Assembly (NCBI RefSeq): GCF_022662535.1
Contig: NZ_JAKQYM010000003.1
Coordinates: 62,001-126,000 of the forward strand
Length of the DNA: 64,000 bases
Origin: Polaribacter marinus
GTDB taxonomy: Bacteria > Bacteroidota > Bacteroidia > Flavobacteriales > Flavobacteriaceae
Reading direction: 5' to 3'
This document shows positions 1 through 8,981 of the stretch, in pieces (the stretch's first letter is position 1; each line of letters starts with the position of its first letter). Below the pieces are notes generated by a model. The model did no database searches. It saw nothing but the letters and a program-made list of their open reading frames with translations, and had not been told where the DNA came from. Both the position numbers and the translations under genes were made by a program.

Positions 1-1080
1 AAAAAATACATACACATAATAGCATTCTTTACAACTTCTTTATTCTTAATGACGAGTTGTGGAAGTGAAGAAAAAAAGGTAGCAGTAGATACTACACCTG
101 CAATTAAAATTTCAGTTAGCAAAGTTGCTGTAAATAGTAACAGCCCATTTTTGTCTGTAAGCGGAAAAATTCAAGCGTCTAATAGTGCAGATTTAAGCAC
201 AAGAATGATGGGATATGTAAAAAAAGTACATGTAAATGTTGGAGATAAAGTTAGAAAAGGTCAGTTGTTAGTTGCTATAAATAATACCGATTTACAAGCG
301 AAAAAAGCACAAGTAAATGCAGGAATTACACAAGCACAAACTACTTTTAATAACGCCGAAAAAAATTACAATCGCTTTAAAAATTTATTTGCAAGTAACA
401 GTGTTACTCAAAAAGAAATGGATGATATGACTGCGAATTACGAAATGACAAAAGCGGGTTTAGAATCTGCAAAACAAATGAAAAATGAGATTAATGCTCA
501 GTTTGCATATTCTAATATTACAGCTCCTTTTAGTGGTGTAATTACTAGCAAAAATATAGAAGAAGGTGATATGGCAAACCCAGGAATGCCATTAATTAGT
601 TTAGAAACTCCTAAAGATTTTGAAGTTATAGCAATGGTACCTGAAACTGAAATTTCGCAAATTAAAAAAGGAACAATTGTAAATGTCTTGGTAAAAGCAA
701 TTAACAAAACAATTAAAGGAAAAGTTGCTGAGGTAAGTACTTCTGCTAAAAATACTGGTGGACAATATTTAGTAAAAATCAATCTAGATAAAACAGAGGC
801 GCCTATTTTATCGGGGATGTTTTCTACGGTTCAGTTCCCTGTAAAAAGAGAAGTAAAATCGGAGATGGTTTTGATTCCTACAGAAGCAATTGTAAAAAAT
901 GGTCAATTATCGGGTGTTTATACAGTAAGTCAGAGTAATACAGCATTATTACGTTGGTTGCGTTTAGGAAGGACTTATGGAAATAAGGTAGAGGTTTTAT
1001 CGGGTTTAAATGTAGATGAATCTTACATTGTTTCGGCAGAAGGGAAGTTGTTTAATGGAGCTAAAGTTAGTGTTCAGTAA
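1..1080 (+). CDS. RND efflux periplasmic adaptor lipoprotein (5' end outside window)
   Basis: Membrane fusion protein of an RND efflux pump. It would sit in the periplasm, tethered to a membrane by lipid, and link the inner-membrane pump at 1326 to an outer-membrane channel not seen here. The frame is open to the left edge and reads a hydrophobic signal ending in LFLMTSC, a lipobox, so the true start lies just outside the window. The internal ATG at position 49 falls inside the signal peptide and is not the start. After the Cys come acidic residues (GSEEKK). The order is typical: a barrel-sandwich half (SADLSTRMMGYVKKVHVNVGD), a helical hairpin rich in A, Q and K, the returning half with ITAPFSGVI, then a beta-barrel and membrane-proximal domain. 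About 345 residues is normal for the family. Identity is firm, the substrate unknown. Confidence 0.93.
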   Translation, partial: KKYIHIIAFFTTSLFLMTSCGSEEKKVAVDTTPAIKISVSKVAVNSNSPFLSVSGKIQASNSADLSTRMMGYVKKVHVNVGDKVRKGQLLVAINNTDLQAKKAQVNAGITQAQTTFNNAEKNYNRFKNLFASNSVTQKEMDDMTANYEMTKAGLESAKQMKNEINAQFAYSNITAPFSGVITSKNIEEGDMANPGMPLISLETPKDFEVIAMVPETEISQIKKGTIVNVLVKAINKTIKGKVAEVSTSAKNTGGQYLVKINLDKTEAPILSGMFSTVQFPVKREVKSEMVLIPTEAIVKNGQLSGVYTVSQSNTALLRWLRLGRTYGNKVEVLSGLNVDESYIVSAEGKLFNGAKVSVQ

Positions 1081-1163
1081 AAAATAGTATTCAGATTACA
1101 GTCTCAGTTGGCAGTAAATAGTTGTATTTGAGATAACAAATTTAGTTAAGAATAAGAATTATC

Positions 1164-1309
1164 GCGTTAAGGATAGCAATGGAAATCCTTTTTTTATACT
1201 GAACTTGTTTCAGTATCTCTTTTAAAAAAGCATTTAGCTTAAATTGAAAGATGCTGAAATTAATTCAGCACAAGAAAAAAGATTGCAATGAATAGCCTGT
1301 TAAAACGCC
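1164..1309 (+). ncRNA. Candidate structured RNA, Flavo-1-like
   Basis: This fills most of the 245-base gap between adaptor and pump. The outer ends pair (GCGTT at 1164-1168 with AACGC at 1304-1308). The two flanks repeat each other in inverted, imperfect form: GGATAGCAATGG near 1171 and GATTGCAATGAATAGCC near 1281. GGAT/ATCC (1171-1174 and 1185-1188) can also form a local hairpin. Two short perfect hairpins occupy the centre. From memory, the GGATAGCA...AATAGCC...ACGCC layout resembles the Flavo-1 RNA motif of Flavobacteria. That match is recall, not a search. It could be a free-standing RNA or a leader of the pump gene. Confidence 0.5.
1192..1274. repeat. REP-like inverted pair of palindromes
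   Basis: Two hairpins lie inside the RNA candidate: ATACTGAA/TTCAGTAT with a 5-base loop (1196-1216) and TGCTGAA/TTCAGCA with a 5-base loop (1252-1270). The second unit is an inverted, diverged copy of the first: both read CTGAA...TTCAG followed by A/GTATCT or its complement. The CTGAACTTGTTTCAG core resembles dispersed intergenic palindromes of Flavobacteriaceae. Copy number elsewhere cannot be seen from this window. Confidence 0.55.
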
Positions 1310-1325
1310 AAAAAAATAAAAAGAA

Positions 1326-4300
1326 ATGAAAGAAGGTTTAGCTGGAAAAATTGCAAAAGTCTTTATTGGATCGAAACTGACAGTATTGCTAATGATCGTA
1401 TTTATGGTGGTTGGTGTGTATGCTTCATTTTTAATTCCGAGAGAAGAAGAGCCGCAAATTGATGTGCCAATGGCAGATATTTTTGTGGGTTATCCGGGTG
1501 CAAGCCCTACAGAAGTAGAGAGTAGAGTTGTAAAACCTTTAGAGAAATTAATCTCAAACATTAAAGGTGTGGAGTATGTGTATTCTACTTCTATGAACGA
1601 GAAAGCAATGGTAATTGTACAGTTTTATGTGGGAGAAGATATTGAGCGCTCTTTTGTGAAATTATACAATGAGATTAACAAACACATGGATCAAATGCCA
1701 GCAGGCGTTACATTTCCGTTGGTTAAAACGCGTGCTATTGATGATGTACCAATGTTGGGTTTAACATTGTGGAGCGAAAACTACAATGATTACCAATTAA
1801 GCCAAATGGCACAAGAATTAGAAACGGAGATTAAGAAGGTTAATGATGTTTCGATTACACATAAAATAGGAGGAAGAAACCGTCAACTACGTGTGGTTTT
1901 AGACAAAGATAAATTGGCTGCAAGCGGATTGGATTTTTTATCAGTTTCTGAAATGATAAAAGCCAATAATACGCAACTTAGTTCTGGTAGTTTTGATAAA
2001 AATGATACAGAGTTTTTAGTAAATACTGGTAATTTTTTGGCTTCTGTAACAGATGTAGAGAATTTGGTGGTTGGAGTACAACAGAACAGACCTATTTATT
2101 TAAAACAAATTGCCAATATAGTTGATGGACCCGAAATTCCACAAAATTATGTGTCTTTAGGTTTTGGAAAAGCAAGTGATAAATCTTCTGAATACAAATC
2201 TGAATATCCTGCGGTTACTATTTCTGTTGCCAAAAGAAAAGGAGCAGATGCCATGAAAATTGCCGAGGTTATTTTAACAAAAGTAGAGCATTTACGTACC
2301 ACTTTAATTCCAGATGATGTACATGTAGAAGTGACTAGAAATTACGGAGAAACAGCTTCTCATAAAGTGTCAGAATTGTTATGGCATCTTATTGGATCTA
2401 TCTTTGCAGTTACTATTGTTGTAATGTTAGCCATGGGGTGGCGAGGTGGTTTGGTGGTGTTTTTGTCTGTGCCAATTACGTTTGCTTTAACGTTGTTGAG
2501 TTATTATATGATGGATTATACACTAAACAGAATTACTTTGTTTGCTTTGGTATTTGTAACGGGTATTGTAGTAGATGATTCCATCATTATTGCCGAAAAC
2601 ATGCACCGACATTTTAGGATGAAACGACTGCCCTTTAAACAAGCAGCTTTGTATGCTATTAATGAAGTTGGGAACCCTACAATTTTAGCAACATTTACCG
2701 TAATTGCTTCTGTTTTACCAATGGCTTTTGTATCAGGTTTAATGGGGCCTTATATGGCGCCAATGCCAATTGGAGCATCTATTGCTATGATCTTATCATT
2801 ATTTGTAGCCTTGACCATTACACCTTATTTAGGATACATTTTCTTAAGAGAAAAAGACAAAAAAGGAGGCGTAGAGAAAGTTGAAAAACCTTTAGAAGAA
2901 ACTTTTATATATAAAATATACAACAAACTAGAAAGACCTCTATTAGAAAGCGGAACTAAAAGATGGTTGTTTTTAGGAGGAACATTTGTGATTTTAATGG
3001 CAACCATGCTATTATTTTTCACCAATTCTGTGGCTGTAAAAATGTTGCCGTTTGATAATAAAAATGAGTTTCAAGTAGTGATTGATATGCCAGAAGGAAC
3101 TACTTTAGAAAGAACAGGAGTTGTTACCCAAGAAATTGCACAGTATTTAGCCACAAGACCAGAAGTAGTAAATTATCAAAATTATATAGGTACTTCTGCT
3201 CCAATTACTTTTAACGGCTTGGTACGTCATTACGATTTACGTGGTGGATCTAATATGGCAGACATACAAGTAAATTTGATAGATAAAGAAGAACGAGATA
3301 TTCAAAGTCATGGAATTGCAAAGTTATTAAGAACAGAAATACAACGAATTGCAGCAAAATATAATGCAAATGTAAAACTAGTAGAAGTTCCGCCAGGACC
3401 ACCAGTTTTATCTACCATTGTTGCTGAGGTGTATGGACCCGATTATAAAGAGCAAATGAGAATTGCTAATGATGTTCAGAATATCTTAAAAAACACAGAT
3501 GATGTGGTAGATATTGATTGGATGGTAGAAGCAGATCAAAAAGAGTATCAATTTGAAATCAATAAAGAAAAAGCCATGTTGTATGGAGTTGCTCCACAAC
3601 AAATTGCATACACCATGAATATGGCGCTGTCTAATAGAGCAATTACTACTTTGTATGATGAGAATGCGGCAAATCAAGTAGGTTTGGTATTAAGTTTAGA
3701 TGAAAAAGAGAAATCTACCATTTCTGATATTTCTCAATTAAAAGTAAAATCAAAACAAGGAAATATGGTGCCAATTGCAGATTTGGTAGAGATTAAAGAA
3801 ACGATTGCAGAAAAGAGTATTTATAGAAAAAACCAAAAACGTGTAGTTTTTGTAACAGCAGATATGGCTGGAGAATTAGAAAGTCCTGCTTATGCTATTT
3901 TAGGAATGGAAGAGAAGTTGAAAGAAATTAAACTTCCAGAAGGCTATAAATTAAACGAAATGTATTTAGGTCAGCCTGATTTTGAAGATAATTATACGGT
4001 AAAATGGGATGGAGAATGGCAAATCACTTTAGAAGTGTTTAGAGATTTAGGTATCGCATTTTTAGGAGCCATTATCTTAATTTATATCTTAATTGTTGGA
4101 TGGTTTCAAAACTTTAAAGCACCCATTGTAATGATGGTTGCAATACCATTATCGTTAATTGGAATTATTCTTGGACACTGGATGATGGGCGCTTTCTTTA
4201 CAGCAACATCTTTTATTGGAATGATTGCATTAGCAGGAATTATGGTTAGAAACTCAGTTTTATTGATTGATTTTATCAACCTAAGAATAGCAGAAGGAAT

Positions 4301-4520
4301 TCCTATTAAACAAGCGGCTATAGAAGCAGGAGCAGTAAGAACAACACCAATTTTATTAACTGCAGGAACTGTTGTTATTGGTGCATTTGTAATCTTATTC
4401 GATCCTATTTTTCAAGGACTGGCAATCTCGTTAATGGGCGGAACTATTGTGTCTACAGTATTTACATTGTTGGTGGTGCCTTTGGTGTATTATATGATTG
4501 AAAAGAAAAATTATAAATAA
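1326..4520 (+). CDS. RND family efflux pump, inner-membrane permease
   Basis: Proton-driven inner-membrane transporter of the AcrB-type RND superfamily, 1064 residues, the usual length. The first membrane helix is near residues 15-34, followed by the first large periplasmic loop. The helix-4 proton relay appears as VVDDSIIIAEN with D417 and D418. The second half repeats the topology, and helix 10 reads GIMVRNSVLLIDF, with Arg (about R975) where AcrB has the relay Lys. The ATG at 1326 follows an A-rich stretch (AAAAAGAAATG) without a clear Shine-Dalgarno. It forms an operon with the adaptor upstream, interrupted by the RNA candidate, and with two small genes downstream. The sequence fits the drug/HAE-type rather than a clear metal-type pump, but the substrate cannot be called. 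Confidence 0.95.
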   Translation: MKEGLAGKIAKVFIGSKLTVLLMIVFMVVGVYASFLIPREEEPQIDVPMADIFVGYPGASPTEVESRVVKPLEKLISNIKGVEYVYSTSMNEKAMVIVQFYVGEDIERSFVKLYNEINKHMDQMPAGVTFPLVKTRAIDDVPMLGLTLWSENYNDYQLSQMAQELETEIKKVNDVSITHKIGGRNRQLRVVLDKDKLAASGLDFLSVSEMIKANNTQLSSGSFDKNDTEFLVNTGNFLASVTDVENLVVGVQQNRPIYLKQIANIVDGPEIPQNYVSLGFGKASDKSSEYKSEYPAVTISVAKRKGADAMKIAEVILTKVEHLRTTLIPDDVHVEVTRNYGETASHKVSELLWHLIGSIFAVTIVVMLAMGWRGGLVVFLSVPITFALTLLSYYMMDYTLNRITLFALVFVTGIVVDDSIIIAENMHRHFRMKRLPFKQAALYAINEVGNPTILATFTVIASVLPMAFVSGLMGPYMAPMPIGASIAMILSLFVALTITPYLGYIFLREKDKKGGVEKVEKPLEETFIYKIYNKLERPLLESGTKRWLFLGGTFVILMATMLLFFTNSVAVKMLPFDNKNEFQVVIDMPEGTTLERTGVVTQEIAQYLATRPEVVNYQNYIGTSAPITFNGLVRHYDLRGGSNMADIQVNLIDKEERDIQSHGIAKLLRTEIQRIAAKYNANVKLVEVPPGPPVLSTIVAEVYGPDYKEQMRIANDVQNILKNTDDVVDIDWMVEADQKEYQFEINKEKAMLYGVAPQQIAYTMNMALSNRAITTLYDENAANQVGLVLSLDEKEKSTISDISQLKVKSKQGNMVPIADLVEIKETIAEKSIYRKNQKRVVFVTADMAGELESPAYAILGMEEKLKEIKLPEGYKLNEMYLGQPDFEDNYTVKWDGEWQITLEVFRDLGIAFLGAIILIYILIVGWFQNFKAPIVMMVAIPLSLIGIILGHWMMGAFFTATSFIGMIALAGIMVRNSVLLIDFINLRIAEGIPIKQAAIEAGAVRTTPILLTAGTVVIGAFVILFDPIFQGLAISLMGGTIVSTVFTLLVVPLVYYMIEKKNYK

Positions 4521-4530
4521 AATTGTTAGG

Positions 4531-4591
4531 TCGAGCGCAGTCGAAATCAAAGAGAAACCTAAAAATTTAATTAGTTCTCGACTGCGCTCGA
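4531..4591. repeat. Palindromic repeat with 14-bp inverted arms
   Basis: TCGAGCGCAGTCGA (4531-4544) and its exact reverse complement TCGACTGCGCTCGA (4578-4591) flank a 33-base AT-rich centre in the gap between the pump gene and the small gene at 4614. The arms are far more GC-rich than their surroundings. The TCGACTGCGCTCGA word resembles a dispersed intergenic element of Flavobacteriaceae. It lacks a T tract on the downstream side, so it is more likely a repeat than a terminator. Confidence 0.7.
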
Positions 4592-4613
4592 ACGGACATA
4601 AAAATAAAAAATT

Positions 4614-4919
4614 ATGAAATTAGTATTAGTTACAGCCGTAGAAGAATTTCAAAAAGAGGTTTTAAAAATTTTCAAAAAAGCAAATATAGAAAACTTTAGT
4701 AGTTCAGATATTGATGGGTATAAAAATGTGCCTTCATTATTAATGGCTTCTAGTTGGTTTTCTGGAGAGAAAAATGGAAATGAATCTACACTATTTTTTT
4801 CTTTTACAGAAAAAGAAAAAATAGATGGGTTGTTTGTGTTAATTGACGAATTTAATCAACATTTAAAAACAAACAATCCTTTAAAAGCGATTGTTTTACC
4901 CATAGAAAGATTTATATAA
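4614..4919 (+). CDS. Small protein, possible PII-like fold
   Basis: A 101-residue cytoplasmic protein with no signal or membrane segment, encoded just after the RND pump. It starts MKLVLVTAVEEFQKEVLKIFKKANI and ends AIVLPIERFI. This is a beta-alpha-beta layout with a terminal strand that recalls PII/GlnB-like proteins (MKLI...; VLPVE...). Small PII-like proteins such as DUF3240 are known beside some RND pumps. The middle holds a Trp and an acidic loop (SSWFSGEKNGNE) instead of a recognisable T-loop. The family assignment is inference from pattern only. Gene reality is well supported by the following gene and the codon use. Confidence 0.7.
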   Translation: MKLVLVTAVEEFQKEVLKIFKKANIENFSSSDIDGYKNVPSLLMASSWFSGEKNGNESTLFFSFTEKEKIDGLFVLIDEFNQHLKTNNPLKAIVLPIERFI

Positions 4920-4937
4920 ACTTAAAAATAGAATAAA

Positions 4938-5123
4938 ATGTTAAATACATATTTTAGAGTAATAGTAGGGTTTATGGTGTTGTTAACTGTTTTTTTAACT
5001 TACTATGTAAGTGTTAATTGGTTGTGGTTTGGTGTATTTATTGGCGTAAATATGATACAATCTGCCTTTACAAAATGGTGTTTGTTAGAAGTTATTTTAA
5101 CGAAATTGGGTGTTAAAAGCTAA
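4938..5123 (+). CDS. DUF2892 family small membrane protein
   Basis: A 61-residue protein made of two hydrophobic helices: FRVIVGFMVLLTVFLTYYVS, then WLWFGVFIGVNMIQSAF followed by TKWCLLEVILTKLGVK. The FTKWCLLEVILTKLG ending matches the DUF2892/YgaP-like membrane domain, in which the conserved F...CP/CLL motif closes the second helix. It lies 18 bases after the PII-like gene and is probably the last gene of the RND operon. YgaP-type domains are linked to sulfur handling and stress, but the function here is unknown. Confidence 0.75.
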   Translation: MLNTYFRVIVGFMVLLTVFLTYYVSVNWLWFGVFIGVNMIQSAFTKWCLLEVILTKLGVKS

Positions 5124-5191
5124 TAAGTGTTTTTTTAGAAAAAAAATAGCCATTTATAGAAAAATAGAAATAAGTTTTTGCAATTATATCT

Positions 5192-5199
5192 TAAGTTTG
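5192..5199 (+). promoter_or_regulatory. -7 promoter element for the LytS-type kinase gene
   Basis: TAAGTTTG matches the Bacteroidota -7 consensus TAnnTTTG and lies 15 bases before the ATG at 5214. No good -33 element is seen. It argues against the earlier TTG at 5178 as start, because that codon lies upstream of the promoter. Confidence 0.45.
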
Positions 5200-5213
5200 T
5201 TTTTTACACACTT

Positions 5214-8117
5214 ATGTCAATTGTTTTTAGATTTATAATATTAATAGCACTTTTAATTAATACGAAGGTAATTATAGCTCAAAACCCAGTAATTGAGTAC
5301 ATGGCTAATGTTACAAATTTACCAGATATTGAGTTCTACGATATTATAGAAGACAAAGAAAACTATATTTGGTTGGCTGCAGATAAAGGGCTTTATAGGT
5401 ATAATGGTAAATCTTATCAATTATTTAAGAATCCGCAACAAAAAGGAAATTCAATATTTCAGTTAAAGTTAGATCAACACGGTAAATTGTGGTGTAATAA
5501 CATTAATGGACAAATTTTTTATGTAGAAAACAACGAGTTAAAACTTTTTTTTGATGCCAATTTACTTGTAAAAGGCCAGCTTTCTCCATATTCTATATTA
5601 GAAGATAAAATTAGAATTTTTACAATAAATGGTGTTTTTGATATTTCTAAAAAAGATAAAAAAGTAACTCAATTTTTTGAAGGAAATTCTATTGGTTTTG
5701 ATGATTTTGAAGATGTTTCTTATGCATTTGTAATAAATGAAACTAAAGATAAAGACTTACATTATGTTTATAAAATTAAACAAGACACTATTAAAGTAGT
5801 ATTAAAAATTAAAAGTAAAACAGGAGCTCAATCACCCAAAATTTTTACTTTTAAAAAAGAAGCACTAATAAATTTTAAAGAAAAAGGGCTTAATAAACTT
5901 TATAGTATTAATGTAAAAACAAACAAATCTCAACAATTAAATACACCAAGTTTAATTAAGTATTTAACTATTTATAACATTGTTAATTTAGAAGATAATT
6001 ATTGGTTTTTAACAACTGCAGGTGTGTTTGTTTTTAAATTAGAAAACAACAAATTAAAATTTATAGAACAACTTTTCGAAACTGAATCTATTACAGATTT
6101 AGAGGTAGATTTTAATAGTAATTATTGGTTTACAACTTTAGATAATGGTGTTTTTGTATCGCCAAATTTAAGTATAAGACATACATTTTTAAATAATTTA
6201 AAAGATAAAATTACTGCAGCTTGTACTCTAAATAATAATGAATTTTTATTAGGTACAAATACAGGTAAATTATTGTTTTATAAGGAAGCTAAATTAATTA
6301 AAACACTTACTTTTCCGGGGTCTAAAATTATTGGAAACTTGTTTTATTTAGAAAAAGAAGATCAAGTAATTGTTAGTATAAATGCCTCAGAATCTTTTAT
6401 TGTTAATTTAAAAAATGATAAAATAATAGATAAAAAAAATAAGTTTTCTGTAGCAAAAACATTTTCGGAATTAGAAAATAATAACTTGTTTTATGGTAAT
6501 TATAAAGAAGCTATAATTTATCATAAACCACTAACATCAGACTCTTTAAATGTTATTAGAAAAAACCGCGTAAAAACATCTTTGTTTACAAACAATCAGT
6601 TGCTTGTTTCTTTTATAGATGGTTTGTATACAATAAACCCAATTACATTAAAACAAAAAGAATTAAAGTTTAAAAACAAAAGTATTTTGGTAAATTCTAT
6701 TGCCAAAACAACCCATAATATTTGGTTAGCAACCCAGCATAATGGTTTGTTGCAGTTAGAAAACGATACACTAAAACCTGTTTCTATTGCTAATAAATTG
6801 CAAATTAATTATATAAAATCTGAAGATAATTTTCTTTGGATTTCTGCAGAAGAAGGTTTGTATAAATACAATACAATAACCAATGAAATTAAACATCTTA
6901 ATGCCCAAGATGGTTTAAATATTTCTGTAAATCAATTTATAATTTTAGAAGATAATTTGGTAGTAATTTTACCAAATTCGTTTTTTATTTTACCTAAAAC
7001 AAAACAACTTTTTAAACAATTTAAAACATCAAAAATTAAAATTGATTCTATTTTAATTAACGATAAAGATACCCTGGTTGGTTTAAATTATGAGTTGCCT
7101 TATTATAAAAATAAAATTAAAATTTATTTTAATTCAAATGGGTTTGAGTCTAACAAAAATGTTAGTTATCAATTTAAAATTAAAGAAATAGATACCATTT
7201 GGCAACAAATACCTTTAAATACACATTTTGTAATGTTTAATAATTTACCAAATGGTAAGTTTACTTTTGAGTTACAAGGTAAAAATTTAAGTGCAAAAAA
7301 TGCTATTTCAACAACACCAATTACATTTTTAATAGAAAAACCATTTTGGCAAACATATTGGTTTTACTTTATAATTTTTTTATTGTTATTTGGGGTAATC
7401 TGGTTGTTTTTTAAATGGAAATTAAAACAAAAAGAAACTCAAAGAAAAATAGAAATTGATAAAATTTTAAAAGACAAAAAAATTGCCAATTTAAGGTTAG
7501 AGAATTTACGTTCTCAAATGAATCCTCATTTTATATTTAACGCCTTAAACTCTATACAAGATTATATTATTTCAAACGAAAAAGAACTGGCTAGTTCGTA
7601 TTTAGTCAAGTTTAGCCGATTGATACGCATGTATTTAGATTATAGTCAGCAAAATGAAATTACTTTAGAAGAAGAGTTGAATGCCTTAAAACTGTATTTA
7701 GAATTAGAAAAAGTACGTTTTGAAGAAGAATTAGAATACAATATTGCTGTAGATAATCAATTGAAAACAAGACAAATAAAAGTACCGTCATTGTTCATTC
7801 AACCGTATGTAGAAAATGCCTTAAAACATGGTTTGTTACATAAATTAAACGATAGAAAACTACTTATTGAAGCCAAAATAATTCAACAAAACAAATTACA
7901 AATTACAGTTGAAGATAATGGTATTGGTCGAGTACAATCCGAAAAATTAAAACGATCAAACCAACAACACAAACCCTTTGCTACTAAAGCAAACAAAGAA
8001 CGTGTACACCTTTATAAAAATAAATTAAAACGAAATATAACCATTGAAGTTGAAGATTTATATGATGAAAATCAAATAGCTTCAGGAACAAGAGTGGTTA
8101 TAATAATGCCTACATAA
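5214..8117 (+). CDS. LytS-type sensor histidine kinase with periplasmic propeller
   Basis: Membrane sensor kinase of about 967 residues. A signal peptide (about residues 1-22, ending in IIAQN) is followed by a long periplasmic beta-propeller with repeats such as IIEDKENYIWLAADKGLYRY and WLATQHNGLLQL. A Y_Y_Y-like domain and one membrane helix near 714-735 follow. The cytoplasmic part is a His_kinase (PF06580) module with LRSQMNPHFIFNALNS, where H772 is the likely phosphorylation site, then an ATPase domain with FIQPYVENALKHG (N868) and VEDNGIGR. I chose the ATG at 5214 over an upstream TTG because of the promoter position and the signal peptide. It is paired with the LytTR regulator 7 bases downstream. 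The signal is unknown. Confidence 0.92.
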   Translation: MSIVFRFIILIALLINTKVIIAQNPVIEYMANVTNLPDIEFYDIIEDKENYIWLAADKGLYRYNGKSYQLFKNPQQKGNSIFQLKLDQHGKLWCNNINGQIFYVENNELKLFFDANLLVKGQLSPYSILEDKIRIFTINGVFDISKKDKKVTQFFEGNSIGFDDFEDVSYAFVINETKDKDLHYVYKIKQDTIKVVLKIKSKTGAQSPKIFTFKKEALINFKEKGLNKLYSINVKTNKSQQLNTPSLIKYLTIYNIVNLEDNYWFLTTAGVFVFKLENNKLKFIEQLFETESITDLEVDFNSNYWFTTLDNGVFVSPNLSIRHTFLNNLKDKITAACTLNNNEFLLGTNTGKLLFYKEAKLIKTLTFPGSKIIGNLFYLEKEDQVIVSINASESFIVNLKNDKIIDKKNKFSVAKTFSELENNNLFYGNYKEAIIYHKPLTSDSLNVIRKNRVKTSLFTNNQLLVSFIDGLYTINPITLKQKELKFKNKSILVNSIAKTTHNIWLATQHNGLLQLENDTLKPVSIANKLQINYIKSEDNFLWISAEEGLYKYNTITNEIKHLNAQDGLNISVNQFIILEDNLVVILPNSFFILPKTKQLFKQFKTSKIKIDSILINDKDTLVGLNYELPYYKNKIKIYFNSNGFESNKNVSYQFKIKEIDTIWQQIPLNTHFVMFNNLPNGKFTFELQGKNLSAKNAISTTPITFLIEKPFWQTYWFYFIIFLLLFGVIWLFFKWKLKQKETQRKIEIDKILKDKKIANLRLENLRSQMNPHFIFNALNSIQDYIISNEKELASSYLVKFSRLIRMYLDYSQQNEITLEEELNALKLYLELEKVRFEEELEYNIAVDNQLKTRQIKVPSLFIQPYVENALKHGLLHKLNDRKLLIEAKIIQQNKLQITVEDNGIGRVQSEKLKRSNQQHKPFATKANKERVHLYKNKLKRNITIEVEDLYDENQIASGTRVVIIMPT

Positions 8118-8124
8118 TACGACG

Positions 8125-8877
8125 ATGAAATCCATAATTATAGACGACGAAAAACGCGCCAGACATTTACTATCAAACTTGTTAACCGATCATTGCGCAA
8201 GTATTACAAGTATTGTGGAAGCGCAAGATTTAGCATCTGGTGTAGATTTAATAAAAATCACAAAACCAGATATCGTGTTTTTAGATATTGAAATGCCAAA
8301 TCAGTCAGGTTTAGATATATTAGAATACTTCCCAAATCACATCGATTTTAAAATCATTTTTGTTACTGCTTATAATCAGTATGCCATTGAAGCTTTCAAA
8401 TTATCTGCAGTCGATTACTTGTTAAAACCTGTAGACATTGCCGAATTAAAAGAAGCAGTTGTAAAAGCCGAAGAAGCCATAAAAGCCAATAATTTAAACG
8501 ATCAATTAAACAAGTTGCGCGACTCCTTAAAGCAACTATCAATAGACAAAATTGCTTTAGAAATTCCGAAAGGCATCATGTTTGCTTCTCATAACGATAT
8601 CGTTTATTTTGAAGCCGAAGGCATGTACACTAACGTACAACTGATTGATGGCAAACAAAAAACCATTTGTAAACCCTTAAAACATTTTGTTGAGCAATTA
8701 GAACGTAATATGATGTTTTTTAAATGTCACCGATCCTATTTAATCAACCTGAAATATGTAGACGAATTGGTAAAAGACGATGGAGACTATTTGTTGATGA
8801 ATAATAAAAAACGCATTCCTATTTCAAAATCTAAACGTGATCAGTTTTTAGAGGTAATCAAAGAAACGTTTATGTAA
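8125..8877 (+). CDS. LytTR family response regulator
   Basis: A 250-residue DNA-binding response regulator. The receiver domain (about 1-120) has the acidic pair DDE near the N-terminus, phospho-acceptor D54 in IVFLDIEMP, Thr in IIFVTAY and Lys in LLKPV. After a linker, the LytTR DNA-binding domain (about 145-245) shows HNDIVYFEAEGMYTNV, FFKCHRSYLINL and IPISKSKR. It follows the LytS-type kinase with a 7-base gap, so the two form one operon and a sensor-regulator pair. Targets are not evident; the secreted LRR protein starts about 100 bases downstream. Confidence 0.95.
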   Translation: MKSIIIDDEKRARHLLSNLLTDHCASITSIVEAQDLASGVDLIKITKPDIVFLDIEMPNQSGLDILEYFPNHIDFKIIFVTAYNQYAIEAFKLSAVDYLLKPVDIAELKEAVVKAEEAIKANNLNDQLNKLRDSLKQLSIDKIALEIPKGIMFASHNDIVYFEAEGMYTNVQLIDGKQKTICKPLKHFVEQLERNMMFFKCHRSYLINLKYVDELVKDDGDYLLMNNKKRIPISKSKRDQFLEVIKETFM

Positions 8878-8981
8878 TTTTCATTTAGAAAGAAATTAAC
8901 GCTATTCAGAAAAAAGCGAATTAAAAAGCATTAATGTTGTAGTTGTTTTGTAGTTGAAAATTAAAATTAATATCAACGACA

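Noticed and set aside
49..1080. ATG at 49 as start of the adaptor
   Set aside because: It falls inside a lipoprotein signal sequence that continues to the left edge; the true start is outside the window.
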